Numbered from the stretch's first letter, positions 24,752-33,631 are shown. The stretch is 64,000 nt of DNA from Burkholderiales bacterium (GCA_021732385.1 JAKFVA010000003.1:56622-120621); one strand, 5' to 3'. The notes: a model not told the origin generated them from the sequence alone. Translations and numbers: made by a program.

Positions 24752-24863
24752 TTGAAGCTGACATCTATTTAGCCACGCGCAATTTCATTAAACTGAGGGA
24801 AACTCAATTCACTAACCATTTATCGCGCTTTTGAATGCTAATTTATCGCGGCGCGCTTTAACA
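24752..24863. repeat. Prophage right end with repeated ATTTATCGCG motifs
   Basis: ATTTATCGCG occurs at 24818-24827 and again at 24841-24850, 23 bp apart. A weaker relative (ATTTAGCCACGCGC) lies near 24766. The segment ends GCGCTTTAACA with CA at 24862-24863. Mu right ends carry transposase-binding sites of this length containing ATTTATCG and end in CA, so this is the likely right attachment end. The bases outside begin TAGAC. No gene is present in these 112 bases. Confidence 0.6.
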
Positions 24864-24887
24864 TAGACTAAGCAACTACGCCGCCCC

Positions 24888-25805
24888 TCACGCGGAAGAT
24901 TCTGAGTCAAGTACTTTCAGCCGCTTGAGGCGGGGCACTGCAAAATCCAGAAAGACCCGGGTACACATAGCCATGAAACGTGTTTCAGTAAATACCAAGC
25001 TGACGGGCAAAGGCGGCGGTTCAAACTCAGGCAATAAACGCACCAACGCGCCGGAGGCTATCTCATCGCTTACTTGGTAGGACAGCGCGCGAATCACACC
25101 CTGCCCCTTGCAGGCCGCCTCAATGGCTGTCTCGGCTTGATTCACCACCCAGCGGGCAGGCGGGCGAATATTAACCAAGCTGGCATCAGGCATGGCAAAC
25201 CGCCATTCGGGCCAACTACCGTCCGACGACTGGAGAATAGCCTGATGGCGGCTGAGGTCTGAGACTGACAAAGGCAATCCATAGCGAGCCAGATAATCGG
25301 GGCTTGCAACAATTACTCGACGCACCTGGCCGACGGGTTTGGCCACCAAACTAGAGTCTGGCAATAGCCCGATGCGCAAGGCCACATCAATTTGCTGCTC
25401 AAGTAGATTCACCATGCTGTTTGAAAGCAGCAGTTCAGCCTTAACCTGTGGATATGCCTGCAAAAACTCGCCCACCAGTGGCGCCAGGTGGCGCCGACCA
25501 AACACCAATGGTGCGCTGATGCGCAGCAGACCCTGTGGTTGTCGGGCACTGCCGCATGCATCGTGCATGGCATTTTCATAATTGGACAAAAGTTGGCGTG
25601 CATGCCCAGCCAAGCATTGCCCAGCCTCGGTTGCGGCCAGTTTGCGGGTGGTTCGCACAATAAGCCGCATGCCAAGACGCGACTCCATCTCGCTCAAAAT
25701 GCGCGTTACTGCCGCTGGCGATCTGAAAGTTTTGCGCGCAGCAGAAGCCAGACTACCGCCTTCCAAAATAGCCAGAAACAACGCAAGCTCTTCCAGACGA
25801 TCCAT
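24888..25805 (-). CDS. LysR-family transcriptional regulator
   Basis: This 305-residue protein has an N-terminal winged helix (ELALFLAILEGGSLASAARK, then SPAAVTRILSEMESRLGMRL) and a substrate-binding domain containing RISAPLVFGRRHLAPLVGEF, VDVALRIG-like DVALRIGLLPDSSLVAKPVG and YLARYGLPLSVSDL. It is transcribed away from the haloacid dehalogenase-like gene, with 100 bases between the starts, so that gene is its probable target. The inducer is unknown. It is the first host gene after the prophage. Confidence 0.9.
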   Translation of the reverse strand: MDRLEELALFLAILEGGSLASAARKTFRSPAAVTRILSEMESRLGMRLIVRTTRKLAATEAGQCLAGHARQLLSNYENAMHDACGSARQPQGLLRISAPLVFGRRHLAPLVGEFLQAYPQVKAELLLSNSMVNLLEQQIDVALRIGLLPDSSLVAKPVGQVRRVIVASPDYLARYGLPLSVSDLSRHQAILQSSDGSWPEWRFAMPDASLVNIRPPARWVVNQAETAIEAACKGQGVIRALSYQVSDEIASGALVRLLPEFEPPPLPVSLVFTETRFMAMCTRVFLDFAVPRLKRLKVLDSESSA

Positions 25806-25831
25806 TTATTATTCCGTTTATCTGAATACTG

Positions 25832-25860
25832 AGTTGATTATTGCGACAGTAGTTCAACTA
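25832..25860. promoter_or_regulatory. Inverted repeat in the LysR/dehalogenase intergenic region
   Basis: AGTTGA (25832-25837) pairs with TCAACT (25854-25859), and TAGTT-C-AACTA (25850-25860) is itself a palindrome. LysR proteins bind such interrupted palindromes in divergent promoters, so this is a plausible operator. Confidence 0.4.
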
Positions 25861-25905
25861 ACTGGAATTGCGTAGCATGGCAATTTTCTATTCAAGGACG
25901 CCAGC

Positions 25906-26670
25906 ATGCCAGTTCACCGACGTACATTTCTTCAACTGGCTGCCGCAGGCACCAGCTCCGCCTTGCTGACTACGGGGCAGGCCAGCACCCGACAGCCTAT
26001 TAAAGCGGTTGCCTTTGACGGTCTGACGATCATTGATCCGCGTCCCGTATTTGCCTTGACCGAAGCACTGTTTCCCGGCAATGGTTCTGAACTCAGCAAT
26101 GCCTGGCGCACACGACAGTTTGAATACACATGGTTGCGCAGCATGGGCAACCGCTATGCAGATTTTTGGCAAATCACCGAGCAAGCTTTGGTATTTGCCT
26201 GCAAGTCACTCAAGCTGGAACTCAGTAATCAAAATCGCGATCGCCTGATGCAACGCTATCTTGAACTTAAGGCTTGGCCAGACGTCCGCGCCGCCCTGGT
26301 GTCACTGAAAGATGCCGGGGTGCGCAGCGTGATTTTGGCCAACCTCACGGTACCCATGCTTGACGCGGTTGTACGCAACTCGGGTTTAGAAAACTTTTTC
26401 GAACCGCATCTCAGCACCGACCTAGTCAAGGCCTTCAAACCCGATCCACGCGCTTACCAAATGGGTCTGGACGGGCTACAACTCAAGCGTGAGGAAATTG
26501 TGTTTTCCGCATCTGCAAGCTGGGATGCGGCGGGCGCTAAATGGTTTGGCTACACCACTTTTTGGATCAACCGGATGGGCTTGCCGGTTGAGGAACTCAG
26601 CGTCATGCCAGACGGCATTGGTACCGGCCAGGCAGATCTGGTGAATTTTGTGAAATCAAAATTAGCCTGA
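25906..26670 (+). CDS. Type II haloacid dehalogenase-like protein with Tat leader and altered active site
   Basis: This 254-residue protein has a twin-arginine leader (HRRTFLQLAAAGTSSAL), then an HAD core like L-2-haloacid dehalogenases. The nucleophile Asp is D38 in VAFDGLTIID. WRTRQFEYTWLRS keeps the substrate Arg, FKPDPRAY keeps Lys and Tyr, and SWDAAGAKWFGY keeps the last Asp. Compared with L-DEX YL, as I remember it, the Ser of LSNGS is Ala (LANLT), the SSNAWD segment is ASASWD, and the FDLYGT loop is one residue shorter. Catalysis may differ from ordinary dehalogenation. Export to the periplasm is predicted. AAGGA precedes the ATG. Confidence 0.75.
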   Translation: MPVHRRTFLQLAAAGTSSALLTTGQASTRQPIKAVAFDGLTIIDPRPVFALTEALFPGNGSELSNAWRTRQFEYTWLRSMGNRYADFWQITEQALVFACKSLKLELSNQNRDRLMQRYLELKAWPDVRAALVSLKDAGVRSVILANLTVPMLDAVVRNSGLENFFEPHLSTDLVKAFKPDPRAYQMGLDGLQLKREEIVFSASASWDAAGAKWFGYTTFWINRMGLPVEELSVMPDGIGTGQADLVNFVKSKLA

Positions 26671-26691
26671 CCTGGTGCTACAACCATCGGT

Positions 26692-27312
26692 TTAATCGTT
26701 TTTTTGCCGCGCCCGAAACGCCGCTACCTTCATGCGGTTGCCGCACACGGCCATGCTGCACCAGCGGCGTTTGTGCGATTTGGTGCGGTCGTAGAACCAC
26801 AGCGTGCAATCCGGACTTTCGCACTTTCTAATCAACGAAAAGTCGCCATGCGCCAGCAGTTCGGCAATGGCTTGCGCTACCGGCAGCAGCAGGTCCTCTG
26901 GCCTGCTCACGCGCTGGCGTGCCCGCAGCTCGGGCGTGGCACTGTGCCAATGCAGTTCGCTGTACGCATGACCCCGCGCAAGTAAGCGATTCAACAATTC
27001 GGGTTGGCCCGGGTGTCCGGCACTGCGCTGTTGCACCAAATCCCTGGCGTGTTCACGCAGCGCCAGGGCTGCTTTGTGCAAAGAACCCGGCTTGTTGGCT
27101 ACCGATGTGAGTGCCTGCTCAGTGGACAGGCCTGCTTGAGCCAACCATGCCAGCACTTGCAAATCGTCTGCCAAGCCTTCTACGCACCCGGAGGCTTGAC
27201 CCACTGTGCTGTTCAAAAAATCCAGCGCCACATCGCCGGCGATGAAAAATGGCGGGCCAGCAGACGGCTCGTCTGGCGGCGTGATGGCCGAATCAATCCG
27301 TGCAGTAAGCAT
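26692..27312 (-). CDS. CGNR zinc-finger transcriptional regulator (ABATE domain)
   Basis: This 206-residue protein has an N-terminal ABATE-type region (FFIAGDVALDFLNST, VEGLADDLQVLAWLAQAGLS). The C-terminal CGNR zinc finger has C164 and C169 (KCESPDCTLWFYDRTKSHKR), C185 and C190 with RRWCSMAVCGNR. CGNR proteins are probable DNA-binding regulators, and the ABATE domain is thought to sense ligands or stress. It faces away from the alpha/beta hydrolase gene, with 188 bases between them holding repeated GTAAC elements. The hydrolase is the likely target. Confidence 0.85.
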   Translation of the reverse strand: MLTARIDSAITPPDEPSAGPPFFIAGDVALDFLNSTVGQASGCVEGLADDLQVLAWLAQAGLSTEQALTSVANKPGSLHKAALALREHARDLVQQRSAGHPGQPELLNRLLARGHAYSELHWHSATPELRARQRVSRPEDLLLPVAQAIAELLAHGDFSLIRKCESPDCTLWFYDRTKSHKRRWCSMAVCGNRMKVAAFRARQKND

Positions 27313-27363
27313 ATTGCTTTGAGATTTGGATCAGGATGAAGCGAAGCGACAAATCAGGAGCTA

Positions 27364-27446
27364 ATTGTAACCTGACAATTTTATTTTTAATAGTTACAAT
27401 GCGCCAGACTTTTAGTAACCTCATAAAAATAGTTTTAAAGGTTACT
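27364..27446. promoter_or_regulatory. Four GTAAC/GTTAC half-sites forming two inverted repeats
   Basis: ATTGTAAC (27364-27371) pairs perfectly with GTTACAAT (27393-27400). AGTAACC (27414-27420) pairs perfectly with GGTTACT (27440-27446). The centres of both repeats lie about 48 bp apart in the AT-rich divergent promoter region. This is a good candidate operator set for the CGNR regulator. Confidence 0.55.
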
Positions 27447-27500
27447 TTTCAGTCTTGATCAGTCCACTCGTTCCTCAACTTTTTCACTTGGAATTCTTAT

Positions 27501-28490
27501 ATGCCTCACTCACGCAGAACCTTCAGCAGCTTCCTCGTCGCCTTGTCCCTGGGCGGACAGGCTGCAACGCCGACGGCCTCAGCGGGTACGGCCCCAAAAA
27601 CCAACCTGGCCAGCAAAACTGCCGTGGTGCATCACCGCTTTGCCGACGTGGACGGTCAAAAAATCTTCTACCGTGAAGCGGGTAGCCGGAGCGCGCCGCA
27701 CATTTTGCTGCTGCACGGTTTTCCCACCTCGTCGCATATGTACCGCAACCTGATTCCCCTGCTGGCCGACCGCTACCACGTGATTGCCCCCGACCTGCCA
27801 GGTTTTGGTTTTTCTGATGCGCCCGACCGCAAACAGTACGCCTACACCTTCGACAACATCGCCAAAACCATGGGCAAATTCACCGAGGTGGTTGGCCTCA
27901 CAAGCTATGCCGTTCAGGTGTTTGATTACGGTGCCCCCATTGGCCTGCGCCTGGCGCTAGCGAACCCCGAGCGCATCACTGCACTGATCTCGCAAAACGG
28001 CAACGCCTACGAAGAAGGCCTGGGCACCGACTGGAACCCGATCCAGACATACTGGAAGGAACCCACCGCCGCCAACCGCGAGCCGCTGCGTGACTTCTTA
28101 AAGCCCGGCACCATTAAAAATTACCAGTACCTGAACGGCGCCGCCGACAAAACCCGCGTTGCGCCCGAGGCCTACACGCTGGACTCGGCCTTGCTGGCGC
28201 GCCCCGGCAACGAAGAAATTCAGCTGGATCTGTTTCTGGACTACGCCAGCAACGTGGCGCTCTACCCGCAGTTCCAGGCCTACTTTCGCGCCAAGCGCCC
28301 ACCCACACTGGCAGTGTGGGGCCAGCACGACCCGCTGTTCATTCCGGCAGGCGCGCAGGCTTTCAAGCGCGACAACCCCGCCGCCGAGGTGCACATGCTG
28401 GACGCTGGCCACTTTGCGCTGGAAACCCATGTGCAAGAGGTGGCGGTGCTGATCCGCGAGTTTTTGGCGCGCAAGCTGCCCAAGAAGTGA
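27501..28490 (+). CDS. Alpha/beta hydrolase, epoxide hydrolase/haloalkane dehalogenase type, Tat leader
   Basis: This 329-residue protein begins MPHSRRTFSSFLVALSLGG, a twin-arginine leader. The fold shows the oxyanion HGFPTSSHMYRNLIP (HG at about 72), the Asp nucleophile at D142 in VFDYGAPIG, an acid near D277 in WGQHDPLF and the catalytic His at H304 in DAGHFALETH. An Asp nucleophile puts it with epoxide hydrolases, haloalkane dehalogenases and relatives rather than serine esterases. The substrate is unknown. It would act outside the cytoplasm. Its regulator is the divergent CGNR gene. Confidence 0.75.
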   Translation: MPHSRRTFSSFLVALSLGGQAATPTASAGTAPKTNLASKTAVVHHRFADVDGQKIFYREAGSRSAPHILLLHGFPTSSHMYRNLIPLLADRYHVIAPDLPGFGFSDAPDRKQYAYTFDNIAKTMGKFTEVVGLTSYAVQVFDYGAPIGLRLALANPERITALISQNGNAYEEGLGTDWNPIQTYWKEPTAANREPLRDFLKPGTIKNYQYLNGAADKTRVAPEAYTLDSALLARPGNEEIQLDLFLDYASNVALYPQFQAYFRAKRPPTLAVWGQHDPLFIPAGAQAFKRDNPAAEVHMLDAGHFALETHVQEVAVLIREFLARKLPKK

Positions 28491-28524
28491 GTTAAAGAAA
28501 GGGTGCGCGCTTAGGCGCTCTCGG

Positions 28525-28584
28525 ATTGAAGCCGCGCAATGCGCTCTTAAGGGTTGGTAGATTGAAGGCGCGCGATGCGCTCTT
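28525..28584. repeat. Imperfect 24-bp direct repeat duplicating the end of htpX
   Basis: The 24 bases at 28561-28584, coding the ERIARLQ end of HtpX on the minus strand, recur at 28525-28548 with two mismatches. The second copy lies mostly past the stop codon and keeps the same frame. Confidence 0.7.
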
Positions 28585-29419
28585 CAATTGGTGGGTGCGT
28601 CGAGAACAATTTGCCAATGCTGCCCGCAATGCCCATGGCCGCCATGCTCTTGGGCAGTTCTGCCGTTTGCACACCGCCCAGGCGAGCCAGTGCATTGATC
28701 ATGGGCTGCTTGCGGCCCATGAGCTGCGCGGCACCGGCATCGGCGCGGAATTCGCGGTGGCGGCTGAACCAGGCCACCACAATGGCGGCAGCAAAACCGA
28801 GCACGATGTCAAGCACGATAGTGGTGACGTAGTAGCCAATGCCAGGGCCAGTGTTGTCCTGGCCCTTGCGCAAAAAGCCGTCAACCAGCGAACCAATCAC
28901 GCGGCTCAGAAACACCACGAAGGTGTTCATCACGCCTTGAATCAGGGCCATGGTGACCATGTCGCCATTGGCGATGTGGGCCACCTCGTGGCCAATCACG
29001 GCCTCGACCTCTTCTTTGGTCATGTTTTGCAGCAAGCCGGTGGACACCGCCACCAGGGCCGAGTTTTTAAACGCGCCAGTGGCAAACGCGTTGGGCGCGC
29101 CTTCGAAAATACCCACCTCGGGCATGCCAATGCCGGCCTTGTCGGCAAACTTGCGCACGGTCTCGACAATCCAGACTTCGTCTTGCGAGCGCGGCTGCTC
29201 GATCAATTGCACGCCCGCACTGCGTTTGGCAATCCACTTGCTCATCAGTAGCGAAATGATGGCCCCGCCAAAACCCATGAGCAGTGAAAAACCCAGCAAC
29301 GCGCCCAGGTTCAGGCCGTTGGCAGTGAGAAAACGGTCAACACCCAACACACGGGCGGCAACGCCCAGAACCAGCATGACCGCCAGGTTCGTCAAGACAA
29401 ACAAAAAGATGCGCTTCAT
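28547..29419 (-). CDS. htpX: Membrane zinc metalloprotease HtpX
   Basis: This 290-residue protein has two N-terminal membrane helices (about residues 4-22 and 34-58), then the zinc motif HEVAH at 144-148 and two further hydrophobic segments, about 155-175 and 190-215. [20 protein letters not shown] [18 protein letters not shown] ends the protein. HtpX is an inner-membrane protease of M48 type that helps remove damaged membrane proteins. ATG at 29419-29417. The TAA stop is followed, in frame, by a near-copy of the last codons ([11 protein letters not shown] then TAA). Confidence 0.95.
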   Translation of the reverse strand: MKRIFLFVLTNLAVMLVLGVAARVLGVDRFLTANGLNLGALLGFSLLMGFGGAIISLLMSKWIAKRSAGVQLIEQPRSQDEVWIVETVRKFADKAGIGMPEVGIFEGAPNAFATGAFKNSALVAVSTGLLQNMTKEEVEAVIGHEVAHIANGDMVTMALIQGVMNTFVVFLSRVIGSLVDGFLRKGQDNTGPGIGYYVTTIVLDIVLGFAAAIVVAWFSRHREFRADAGAAQLMGRKQPMINALARLGGVQTAELPKSMAAMGIAGSIGKLFSTHPPIEERIARLQSTNP

Positions 29420-29542
29420 CGTGGCTCCGCAATTAAAAAAACAAGGACGCAGTGTGCGCTAATCCCGCAAAGATAAGGCCTGCACGGCTGAAATCAAGGG
29501 ATGCCCTGGGCTGCACAAGGCCAATTTTGCAACCCGCCATGC

Positions 29543-30340
29543 CTAGCCGGTGCCCGATTGTCGGGGTGGCCTGAAAACTTTCGCATCGCTATAGAACTGC
29601 GCTGCCTCATTGGCCGCCCACCAGCCCGGCACGCCCAGCACCGGCAGCGGGGTAAAGGGTTTGCGGGCGAGCTTGTCGGGCGTCAGCTCGGCGAGCAGCC
29701 AGGCGTCCAGCGCTGCCGGGGTGCTTGTATCGGCAGGCGCGCACCAGACATGCGCGGTAGCCCCTTTGATAGGTGACACCAACTTCTCCAGCAAGGCGTG
29801 GCCCATGATGAAAAACTGCGCTTGCTGCCACAGCGCGCGGTGGGTAATGAACAAGGCCTGCCAGTCGTGCGCCTGCAAGGCCTGCCATAGGGGTGCAGGC
29901 GCGTCCAGGAATGCACCACTTTCATCGAGCAGTGTGAGTGCGTCGCGCACCGCGCCGCGGCCAGCGTGCACGCCACGCTCGGCAATGTCGGCCGCTTGCA
30001 GCTGGTTCATGCGACGCTTGGCCTGCGGCAGCAAGTGCCAGCACAGGCCGTTGAAAAAGTCGTGCAAGCCCTCGCGGGTGGGGCATGTGCCGGTTTGAAA
30101 GATATGACGCTCGTAAGCATGGCCTGTGGGCAATGCCGACTGCGCAACAAAATGCACCGGGCAAGGCAGCGGCGTTTGACTGGCCGCGTGTGCGTTGCTG
30201 GGTGCGCTGCCCGGTATTGCATTGAGCGCATCGGGCAACGCCATGCCACCCAAGACCTGGCGTGCCAGCGGCTCACCCCGGCTGCGCCAGGGGGCCAGCC
30301 AGGGGGCGCACCAATCAATCCGCGTTAGACCATCCGCCAC
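29543..30340 (-). CDS. DUF3025 family protein
   Basis: This 265-residue protein shows [20 protein letters not shown], then [20 protein letters not shown] and the [20 protein letters not shown] stretch, characteristic of DUF3025 proteins of beta- and gammaproteobacteria. The C-terminus [17 protein letters not shown] is also typical. Function is unknown. It starts with GTG 30340-30338 inside the 3' end of pyrC, overlapping by 16 bases, so the two are likely cotranscribed. Confidence 0.85.
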   Translation of the reverse strand: MADGLTRIDWCAPWLAPWRSRGEPLARQVLGGMALPDALNAIPGSAPSNAHAASQTPLPCPVHFVAQSALPTGHAYERHIFQTGTCPTREGLHDFFNGLCWHLLPQAKRRMNQLQAADIAERGVHAGRGAVRDALTLLDESGAFLDAPAPLWQALQAHDWQALFITHRALWQQAQFFIMGHALLEKLVSPIKGATAHVWCAPADTSTPAALDAWLLAELTPDKLARKPFTPLPVLGVPGWWAANEAAQFYSDAKVFRPPRQSGTG

Positions 30341-31356
30341 GGTAGGGTTTCGCCCGAACGCAGGGGTTTGAGTTCAGCCTGGCCAAAGGCAAATTGGGCA
30401 GGCGGCGTCCAGGTCTCGCGGCGCAGCGTGACGCTGCCGGTGTTGCGCGGCAGGCCATAAAAATCAGCGCCATGGAAGCTGGCAAAACCCTCCAGCTTGT
30501 CCAGTGCCTGCGCCGCGTCAAACGCCTCGGCATACAGCTCCAGTGCGGCGTGGGCGGTGTAACAGCCAGCGCAGCCACTGGCATGCTCCTTGAGGTGTGC
30601 GGCATGCGGCGCGCTGTCGGTGCCTAAAAAGAATTGGGGGCTGCCACTGGTGGCGGCTTGCACCAGCGCCAGGCGGTGGCTTTCGCGCTTGAGCACGGGC
30701 AGGCAGTAGTAGTGCGGCCGAATGCCACCGGTAAAGATGGCGTTGCGGTTGTACAGCAGGTGGTGCGCAGTAATGGTGGCCGCGGTGAAGCGGTCCGCCT
30801 GCGCCACATACTGCGCCGCCTCGGTGGTGGTGATGTGCTCGAACACGATTTTGAGCTCGGGGAAATCGCGCCGCAGTGGAATCAGTTGCTGGTCAATGAA
30901 CACCGCCTCGCGGTCAAACAGGTCAATCTCGGGCGAAGTCACCTCGCCATGCACCAGCAGTAGCAGGCCGTGTTTTTGCATGGCCTCCAGCGTTTTATAG
31001 GTCTTGCGAATATCGGTCACCCCGGCATCGCTATTGGTGGTGGCACCCGCAGGGTAGAGCTTGGCCGCCACAATGCCCGCGTCTTTGGCGCGGGGGATTT
31101 CGTCGGGCGCAAGCGCATCAGTCAGGTACAGCGTCATCAATGGATTGAATGACAAGCCGGGTGGCACGGCCGCCAGGATGCGTTCGCGGTAAGCCAGCGC
31201 TTGTGCGGTGCTGGTGACGGGCGGCCGTAAATTGGGCATGACGACCGCGCGGCCAAACTGCTCGGCGGTGTGCGGCACCACCGTGCGCAAGGCCTCGCCG
31301 TCGCGCAAATGCAGGTGCCAGTCGTCAGGGCGGGTAATGCTGATTTGCTGGGTCAT
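30325..31356 (-). CDS. pyrC: Dihydroorotase
   Basis: This 343-residue enzyme cyclises N-carbamoyl-aspartate to dihydroorotate in pyrimidine synthesis. The metal ligands H14 and H16 are in [28 protein letters not shown] contains the carbamylated Lys region, and [13 protein letters not shown] and [11 protein letters not shown] hold further ligands. The length matches class II PyrC. ATG 31356 is preferred to an upstream frame start because it gives the standard N-terminus [17 protein letters not shown]3025 overlaps its end. Confidence 0.95.
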   Translation of the reverse strand: MTQQISITRPDDWHLHLRDGEALRTVVPHTAEQFGRAVVMPNLRPPVTSTAQALAYRERILAAVPPGLSFNPLMTLYLTDALAPDEIPRAKDAGIVAAKLYPAGATTNSDAGVTDIRKTYKTLEAMQKHGLLLLVHGEVTSPEIDLFDREAVFIDQQLIPLRRDFPELKIVFEHITTTEAAQYVAQADRFTAATITAHHLLYNRNAIFTGGIRPHYYCLPVLKRESHRLALVQAATSGSPQFFLGTDSAPHAAHLKEHASGCAGCYTAHAALELYAEAFDAAQALDKLEGFASFHGADFYGLPRNTGSVTLRRETWTPPAQFAFGQAELKPLRSGETLPWRMV

Positions 31357-31375
31357 GGCAGGATTGTCCCAAAAA

Positions 31376-31397
31376 CAAAAAAGCACCCGAAGGTGCT
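31376..31397 (-). terminator. Rho-independent terminator of the glutamate/aspartate transporter operon
   Basis: On the minus strand AGCACC-TTCG-GGTGCT (31397-31382) is followed by a T-rich run. It lies 20 bases after the gltL stop and before pyrC, and would separate the two units. Confidence 0.8.
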
Positions 31398-31417
31398 CAG
31401 GCGGGACAGTGCGGCGA

Positions 31418-32155
31418 TCAGTGCTGCAGGATTTTGTTCAGAAAATCCTTGGTGCGCGGCTGACGGGCATCCATGTTGCCAAAGAAATCGTTTTTGGAGC
31501 AATCTTCCAGAATGCGGCCACCGACGTCGATGAAAATCACGCGGCTGGCCACCTTGCGGGCAAAGCCCATTTCGTGCGTCACCACCATCATGGTCATGCC
31601 CTCACCGGCGAGCTTCACCATCACATCAAGCACCTCGCCCACCATCTCGGGGTCGAGCGCCGAGGTAGGCTCGTCAAACAGCATGACGATCGGGTCCATG
31701 CTAAGCGCGCGGGCAATCGCCACGCGCTGCTGCTGGCCGCCTGACAACTGGCCGGGGAATTTGTCTTTGTGCGCCATCAGGCCGACACGGTCGAGCATTT
31801 TCAGGCCGCGCGTCATGGCTTCGTCGGCACTGCGGCCCAGCACCTTGATTTGGGCGATGGTGAGGTTTTCTGTCACGCTGAGGTGCGGGAACAGCTCGAA
31901 GTGCTGAAACACCATGCCGACGCGGCTGCGCAGCTTGGGCAAATCGGTCTTCGGGTCGTGCAGTGGGACGCCATCGACATGGATTTCGCCCTTTTGAAAT
32001 GGCTCCAGTGCGTTCACGGTTTTGATCAGCGTGGACTTGCCCGAACCCGACGGCCCGCACACCACCACCACATCGCCCTTGCTGATGCTAACTGAGCAGT
32101 CATTGAGCACCTGCACCGGGCCATACCATTTGGATACGTTTTTAATTTCAATCAT
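31418..32155 (-). CDS. gltL: Glutamate/aspartate ABC transporter ATP-binding protein
   Basis: This 245-residue ATPase has Walker [10 protein letters not shown] (34-42), the signature [15 protein letters not shown], Walker [13 protein letters not shown] and the switch His in [12 protein letters not shown]. It belongs to the polar amino acid uptake class. It is the last gene of a gltI-J-K-L operon whose order and directly neighbouring aspartase support glutamate/aspartate as substrate. A terminator follows. Confidence 0.9.
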   Translation of the reverse strand: MIEIKNVSKWYGPVQVLNDCSVSISKGDVVVVCGPSGSGKSTLIKTVNALEPFQKGEIHVDGVPLHDPKTDLPKLRSRVGMVFQHFELFPHLSVTENLTIAQIKVLGRSADEAMTRGLKMLDRVGLMAHKDKFPGQLSGGQQQRVAIARALSMDPIVMLFDEPTSALDPEMVGEVLDVMVKLAGEGMTMMVVTHEMGFARKVASRVIFIDVGGRILEDCSKNDFFGNMDARQPRTKDFLNKILQH

Positions 32156-32170
32156 TTTTTTTCCTAAGCG

Positions 32171-32839
32171 CTAACGGATGATGGCGATCTTGGCCTGGAG
32201 CCGCTTGACCAAGAACGACAAACTAAAGCACATAACAAAATAGACCACGGCGGCCAGCAAATACGCCTCTTCCGGGCGGCCATAGATTTTGCCCGCGGTG
32301 ACAAAGCCTTTGAGCAAATCGTAGGCACCAATGGCATACACCAGCGAAGTGTCCTGGAACAAGATGATGGTTTGTGTCAACAGCACCGGCAGCATGTTGC
32401 GAAACGCCTGCGGCAACACCACCAGTCGCATGTTTTGCGCATAAGTCATACCCACCGCTTGCCCGGCATGCACCTGGCCACGTGGGATCGACTGGATACC
32501 GGCACGCATGATCTCGCTGAAGTAAGCGGCCTCAAACGCAATAAAGGTAATGGTGGCAGAAAGTTCAGCCCCAATCGGCCGGCCAATAATGGTAGGTACC
32601 AGCAAAAAGAACCACAAAATCACCATCACCAGTGGAATGCTGCGCATGCCGTTGACGTAAAAGGTGGCAGGCACCATCAACAGCTTGTTGCCCGACAGGC
32701 GCATCAGTGCCAAAACTGTGCCCAGCAGCACGCCGCCAATGGTGGCCACAATGGTCAGCTCAATACTGAAAATCAGCCCTTTGATGACAAAGTTGCTGAT
32801 GATCTCGGCGCTGAAAAAACTTAGGTCCAAGCCGCCCAT
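32171..32839 (-). CDS. gltK: Glutamate/aspartate ABC transporter permease
   Basis: This 222-residue inner-membrane permease has about five hydrophobic segments. It carries the EAA-type loop FEAAYFSEIMRAGIQSIPRG then QVHAGQAVGMTYAQNMRLVVLP-like residues, which dock to the ATPase. ATG 32839 has GGGAGGG upstream and begins one base after the gltJ stop, so coupling is likely. An upstream in-frame GTG/TTG start would be less well spaced. Confidence 0.9.
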   Translation of the reverse strand: MGGLDLSFFSAEIISNFVIKGLIFSIELTIVATIGGVLLGTVLALMRLSGNKLLMVPATFYVNGMRSIPLVMVILWFFLLVPTIIGRPIGAELSATITFIAFEAAYFSEIMRAGIQSIPRGQVHAGQAVGMTYAQNMRLVVLPQAFRNMLPVLLTQTIILFQDTSLVYAIGAYDLLKGFVTAGKIYGRPEEAYLLAAVVYFVMCFSLSFLVKRLQAKIAIIR

Positions 32840-32840
32840 A

Positions 32841-33563
32841 TCAGTGCCCTCCCCCGGTACCGCCAGCAACAATAAAGCCCGGTATTTGCGCTTTCTTTTC
32901 TATGAAAGCAAAGACCCGGTTCACGGCAAAAGCAGACAGCGCATACAGGCCAGTTACCGCCAGGTAAACCTCAATCCCGCGTGAGGTTTCTTCTTGCGCC
33001 TGCAAGGCGAACATGGTGAGTTCAGCAATCGACACCGCAAACGCCACTGACGAGTTTTTCAGCAAATTCATCGACTCGCTGGTTAGTGGTGGCAAGATGA
33101 TGCGAAACGCCATGGGCAAGATCACATAACGGTAGGTCTGCATAGTGGTAAAGCCCACCGCCATGCCCGCGTAGCGCTGGCCACGCGGCAGCGCCTGGAT
33201 GCCAGCGCGAAACTGCTCGGCAATGCGCGCCGAGGTAAAAAACCCCAGCGCAAACACTACCAGCACAAAGCCGGGCACCTGCTGCATCACCGGGAAGATT
33301 TTGGGAATAACAAAGTACCACAGGAAAATTTGTACCAGCAGCGGCACGTTGCGAAACAGCTCGACCCACACATTGGCCAAGCGTGCCAGCCAAGGGCTGT
33401 TGGGTAGCGTGCGCAAGGTGCCCATCAGGGCGCCTACGGAAACCGCCACCACCCAGGAGCAGCCTGCGACAGACAACGTCCAGCCCCAGGCGTCCAGCAT
33501 CCATTGCAGGTAGGTGCGCCCGCTGCCGTCGTCGTTAAGAAATACCTGCCAGTCCCATGTCAT
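32841..33563 (-). CDS. gltJ: Glutamate/aspartate ABC transporter permease
   Basis: This 240-residue inner-membrane permease has membrane segments near residues 30-50, 70-95, 100-120, 195-215. The EAA-like loop runs FTSARIAEQFRAGIQALPRG and onward through QRYAGMAVGFTTMQTYRYV. It pairs with GltK to form the translocation pore. It is separated from the binding-protein gene by a 140-base spacer that contains a strong stem-loop. Confidence 0.9.
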   Translation of the reverse strand: MTWDWQVFLNDDGSGRTYLQWMLDAWGWTLSVAGCSWVVAVSVGALMGTLRTLPNSPWLARLANVWVELFRNVPLLVQIFLWYFVIPKIFPVMQQVPGFVLVVFALGFFTSARIAEQFRAGIQALPRGQRYAGMAVGFTTMQTYRYVILPMAFRIILPPLTSESMNLLKNSSVAFAVSIAELTMFALQAQEETSRGIEVYLAVTGLYALSAFAVNRVFAFIEKKAQIPGFIVAGGTGGGH

Positions 33564-33631
33564 AGGGGATCTCCGCCAAGGAAGGGGTTGAAATTATTTT
33601 TAAACTGACGCTGGCCAACGGCACCTGAAAC

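Larger units (their letters stand above)
633..24863. mobile_element. Mu-like (B3/D3112-type) transposable prophage, rearranged and probably defective
   Basis: The block between two host gene sets carries recognisable Mu-family regulators (GemA, Mor, Com), the Mu head genes F and G, a Mu I-like protease and Mu gp36/gp37-like connector proteins. The tail set has a tape measure and hub but no contractile sheath or Mu J/W-type baseplate genes, which suggests a siphovirus-like tail as in B3 and D3112. No transposase, terminase, holin or endolysin gene is visible, and the portal gene is a remnant. The right edge is inferred from repeated ATTTATCGCG motifs ending in CA at 24862-24863. The left edge (TG at 633-634) is tentative. 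The five bases outside the two proposed ends do not match (ATATT versus TAGAC), so no target duplication supports them. Confidence 0.8.
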
